Assembly (NCBI RefSeq): GCF_026104355.1
Contig: NZ_CP110535.1
Coordinates: 4,650,001-4,714,000 of the forward strand
Source: Halomonas sp. BDJS001
GTDB lineage: Bacteria; Pseudomonadota; Gammaproteobacteria; Pseudomonadales; Halomonadaceae
DNA: 64,000 nucleotides
Direction of reading: 5' to 3'
Part shown: positions 62,788 through 64,000 of the stretch, in pieces
Position numbering within the stretch: the stretch's first letter is position 1
Layout: every line of letters starts with the position of its first letter
Program-made: the position numbers and the translations under genes
Notes under the pieces: generated by a model
The model's database searches: none
Seen by the model: the letters and a program-made list of their open reading frames with translations, nothing else
Told to the model about the DNA's origin: nothing

Positions 62788-63732
62788 GTGCTATCAATCA
62801 CCAAACTGCGCATTGCCACGCGTAAAAGCCAATTGGCCATGTGGCAGGCTGAGTACGTTCGCGACCGCTTAATGGCGGCCCACGACGGCCTTGAGGTCGA
62901 GCTTGTGGCACTGTCTACCAAGGGCGACAAAATTCTTGATACGCCGCTTTCTAAAATTGGCGGTAAAGGGTTGTTCGTGAAAGAGTTGGAAGACGCCATG
63001 CTCGATGGCCGCGCCGATATTGCCGTCCATTCGATGAAAGATGTTCCCATGCACTTCCCCGAAGGATTGGGGCTATCGGTCATTCTCGAGGGCGCCGACC
63101 CTACCGATGCGTTTGTATCCAACCACTACTCTAGCATTGATGAGCTTCCCGAAGGGGCACGGATTGGCACTGCCAGTCTGCGCCGTGGGCTGCAGATGCG
63201 TGAAGCCCGCCCCGACCTGCAAATTCTTAATCTGCGCGGCAACGTGCAAACGCGACTAGGCAAATTAGACGCGGGGGAATTCGACGCCATCATCCTGGCG
63301 ACCTCTGGCCTTAAGCGGTTGGGCTTGGATGAGCGGATTGCCCAGGCACTGCCGCCGGAAGTGTGCTTACCCGCCTGCGGCCAGGGCGCCTTAGGCATTG
63401 AGTGCCGCCTGCATGATCCAGAGCTGATTGCCTTGCTGGCCCCGCTGGATGACGCAGATACCGCGACACGCGTGCGTGCCGAAAGAGCCATGAACACGCG
63501 TTTAGAGGGCGGCTGTCAGGTACCCATTGCAGGCCACGCGGTACTGGACACCGCTAATGAAACTCTTTGGCTACGCGGCTTAGTCGGCAATCCTGAAGGG
63601 ACTGAAGTACTCCGCGCCGAAGGGCGTGGTTCGATGCATGAGCCGGAAGCGCTGGGCATCCGGATTGCCGAAGAGCTGCTTGATCAGGGCGCCGGCGATA
63701 TTTTGGCTGAGGTTTACGGCCGCACCCTATGA
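62788..63732 (+). CDS. hemC: Hydroxymethylbilane synthase (porphobilinogen deaminase), GTG start
   Basis: 314 residues. KLRIATRKSQLAMWQAEYV, STKGDKILDTPLSKIGGKGLFVKELE, HSMKDVPMHFPEGL and the cofactor Cys in LEGGCQVPIAGHA are all present. It links four porphobilinogen units for haem. Start is GTG behind AGGGAGA. Divergent from the LOV protein gene. Its stop overlaps hemD by 4 nt. Confidence 0.95.
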   Translation: MLSITKLRIATRKSQLAMWQAEYVRDRLMAAHDGLEVELVALSTKGDKILDTPLSKIGGKGLFVKELEDAMLDGRADIAVHSMKDVPMHFPEGLGLSVILEGADPTDAFVSNHYSSIDELPEGARIGTASLRRGLQMREARPDLQILNLRGNVQTRLGKLDAGEFDAIILATSGLKRLGLDERIAQALPPEVCLPACGQGALGIECRLHDPELIALLAPLDDADTATRVRAERAMNTRLEGGCQVPIAGHAVLDTANETLWLRGLVGNPEGTEVLRAEGRGSMHEPEALGIRIAEELLDQGAGDILAEVYGRTL

Positions 63733-64000
63733 GCCAACCGGTATTGATCTGCCGCCCAGGCGAGCGCGGTGAAGCGCTCGCCGCTGCGCTTCGCGAACGA
63801 GGCGAGAGCGTTGAATCACTTAACGTGATGCAACTCGAAGCCTTGCCAGAAAGTCCCGAAATGCGACGTATCTGGCTGGATATTGATCAGTACCATAAGA
63901 TAATCGTCATAAGCCCCTTTGCAGCCACTTGCTTAAGCGAAGCGTTGGATCGCTTCTGGCCGCAGCTGCCTATTGGCATTGACTACTACAGCGTTGGCAG
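63729..64000 (+). CDS. hemD: Uroporphyrinogen-III synthase, 3' end beyond the window
   Basis: The first 90 residues, beginning MSQPVLICRPGERGEALAAA, overlapping hemC by 4 nt (ATGA). The N-terminal pattern ICRPGERG...LAAALRERGE and KIIVISPFAA is that of HemD, which closes the tetrapyrrole ring. Truncated only by the window edge. Confidence 0.88.
   Translation, partial: MSQPVLICRPGERGEALAAALRERGESVESLNVMQLEALPESPEMRRIWLDIDQYHKIIVISPFAATCLSEALDRFWPQLPIGIDYYSVG

Overview
The window looks like a chromosomal segment of a moderately halophilic gammaproteobacterium, most likely Halomonas or a close relative. The best evidence is a complete teaABCD-type ectoine TRAP uptake locus (37373-41068) and an ectoine hydroxylase gene, ectD (31758-32669). 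Housekeeping synteny supports this: argH-lptM-lysA-dapF-DUF484-xerC-HAD, hemC-hemD, and cytochrome c4 next to engB. No rRNA, tRNA, prophage, insertion sequence or CRISPR array was seen.

Layout. 164-7782 carries comM, a flavin reductase, a phytase-like esterase, an alpha/beta hydrolase, malate synthase G and a thioesterase. 7795-16080 is a copper-handling island: DUF411 protein with a 49-residue membrane protein, cupredoxin, two-component system, multicopper oxidase CopA, CopB, then a second QseBC/PmrAB-like system. 16438-18861 holds a GT9 glycosyltransferase, an unknown membrane protein and a glutaredoxin/MauE fusion. 18979-23613 is a PaoABC-like molybdenum hydroxylase with a MocA-like nucleotidyltransferase. 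23672-25998 has a DUF423 protein, thiS-thiG and trmB. 26137-31547 is a LysR regulator divergent from a tctCBA tripartite tricarboxylate transporter followed by an M20 deacetylase.

31758-41068 is the osmolyte region: ectD, two tandem candidate small RNA genes, an AEC transporter, a SCO1 pair, a PHB-depolymerase-like esterase, an FKBP isomerase and tea. 41317-52679 holds a TIGR02444 protein, an ABC-F ATPase, dtd, a chalcone-isomerase-like protein, a tandem Usp protein, thiD, a second TRAP transporter, an EEP-family protein, dsbA and cytochrome c4. 53037-64000 holds engB, the xerC/dapF/lysA/argH block, a LOV-GGDEF-EAL protein, hemC and the start of hemD.

The main discovery candidate is a pair of near-duplicate minus-strand small RNA genes at about 33116-33249 and 32873-32990. 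Each has its own sigma70 promoter overlapped by a Fur-like site, a 5' hairpin that differs between the copies by paired changes, an identical 51-nt core with a C/U-rich segment complementary to ribosome binding sites, and a strong terminator. The arrangement resembles the tandem iron-responsive PrrF RNAs of Pseudomonas.

Four genes (copB, the LysR gene, lysA, argH) are each broken by a single-base frameshift. In every case the frame is restored by lengthening one A/T run from four to five, which points to homopolymer errors in the sequence rather than four real pseudogenes.
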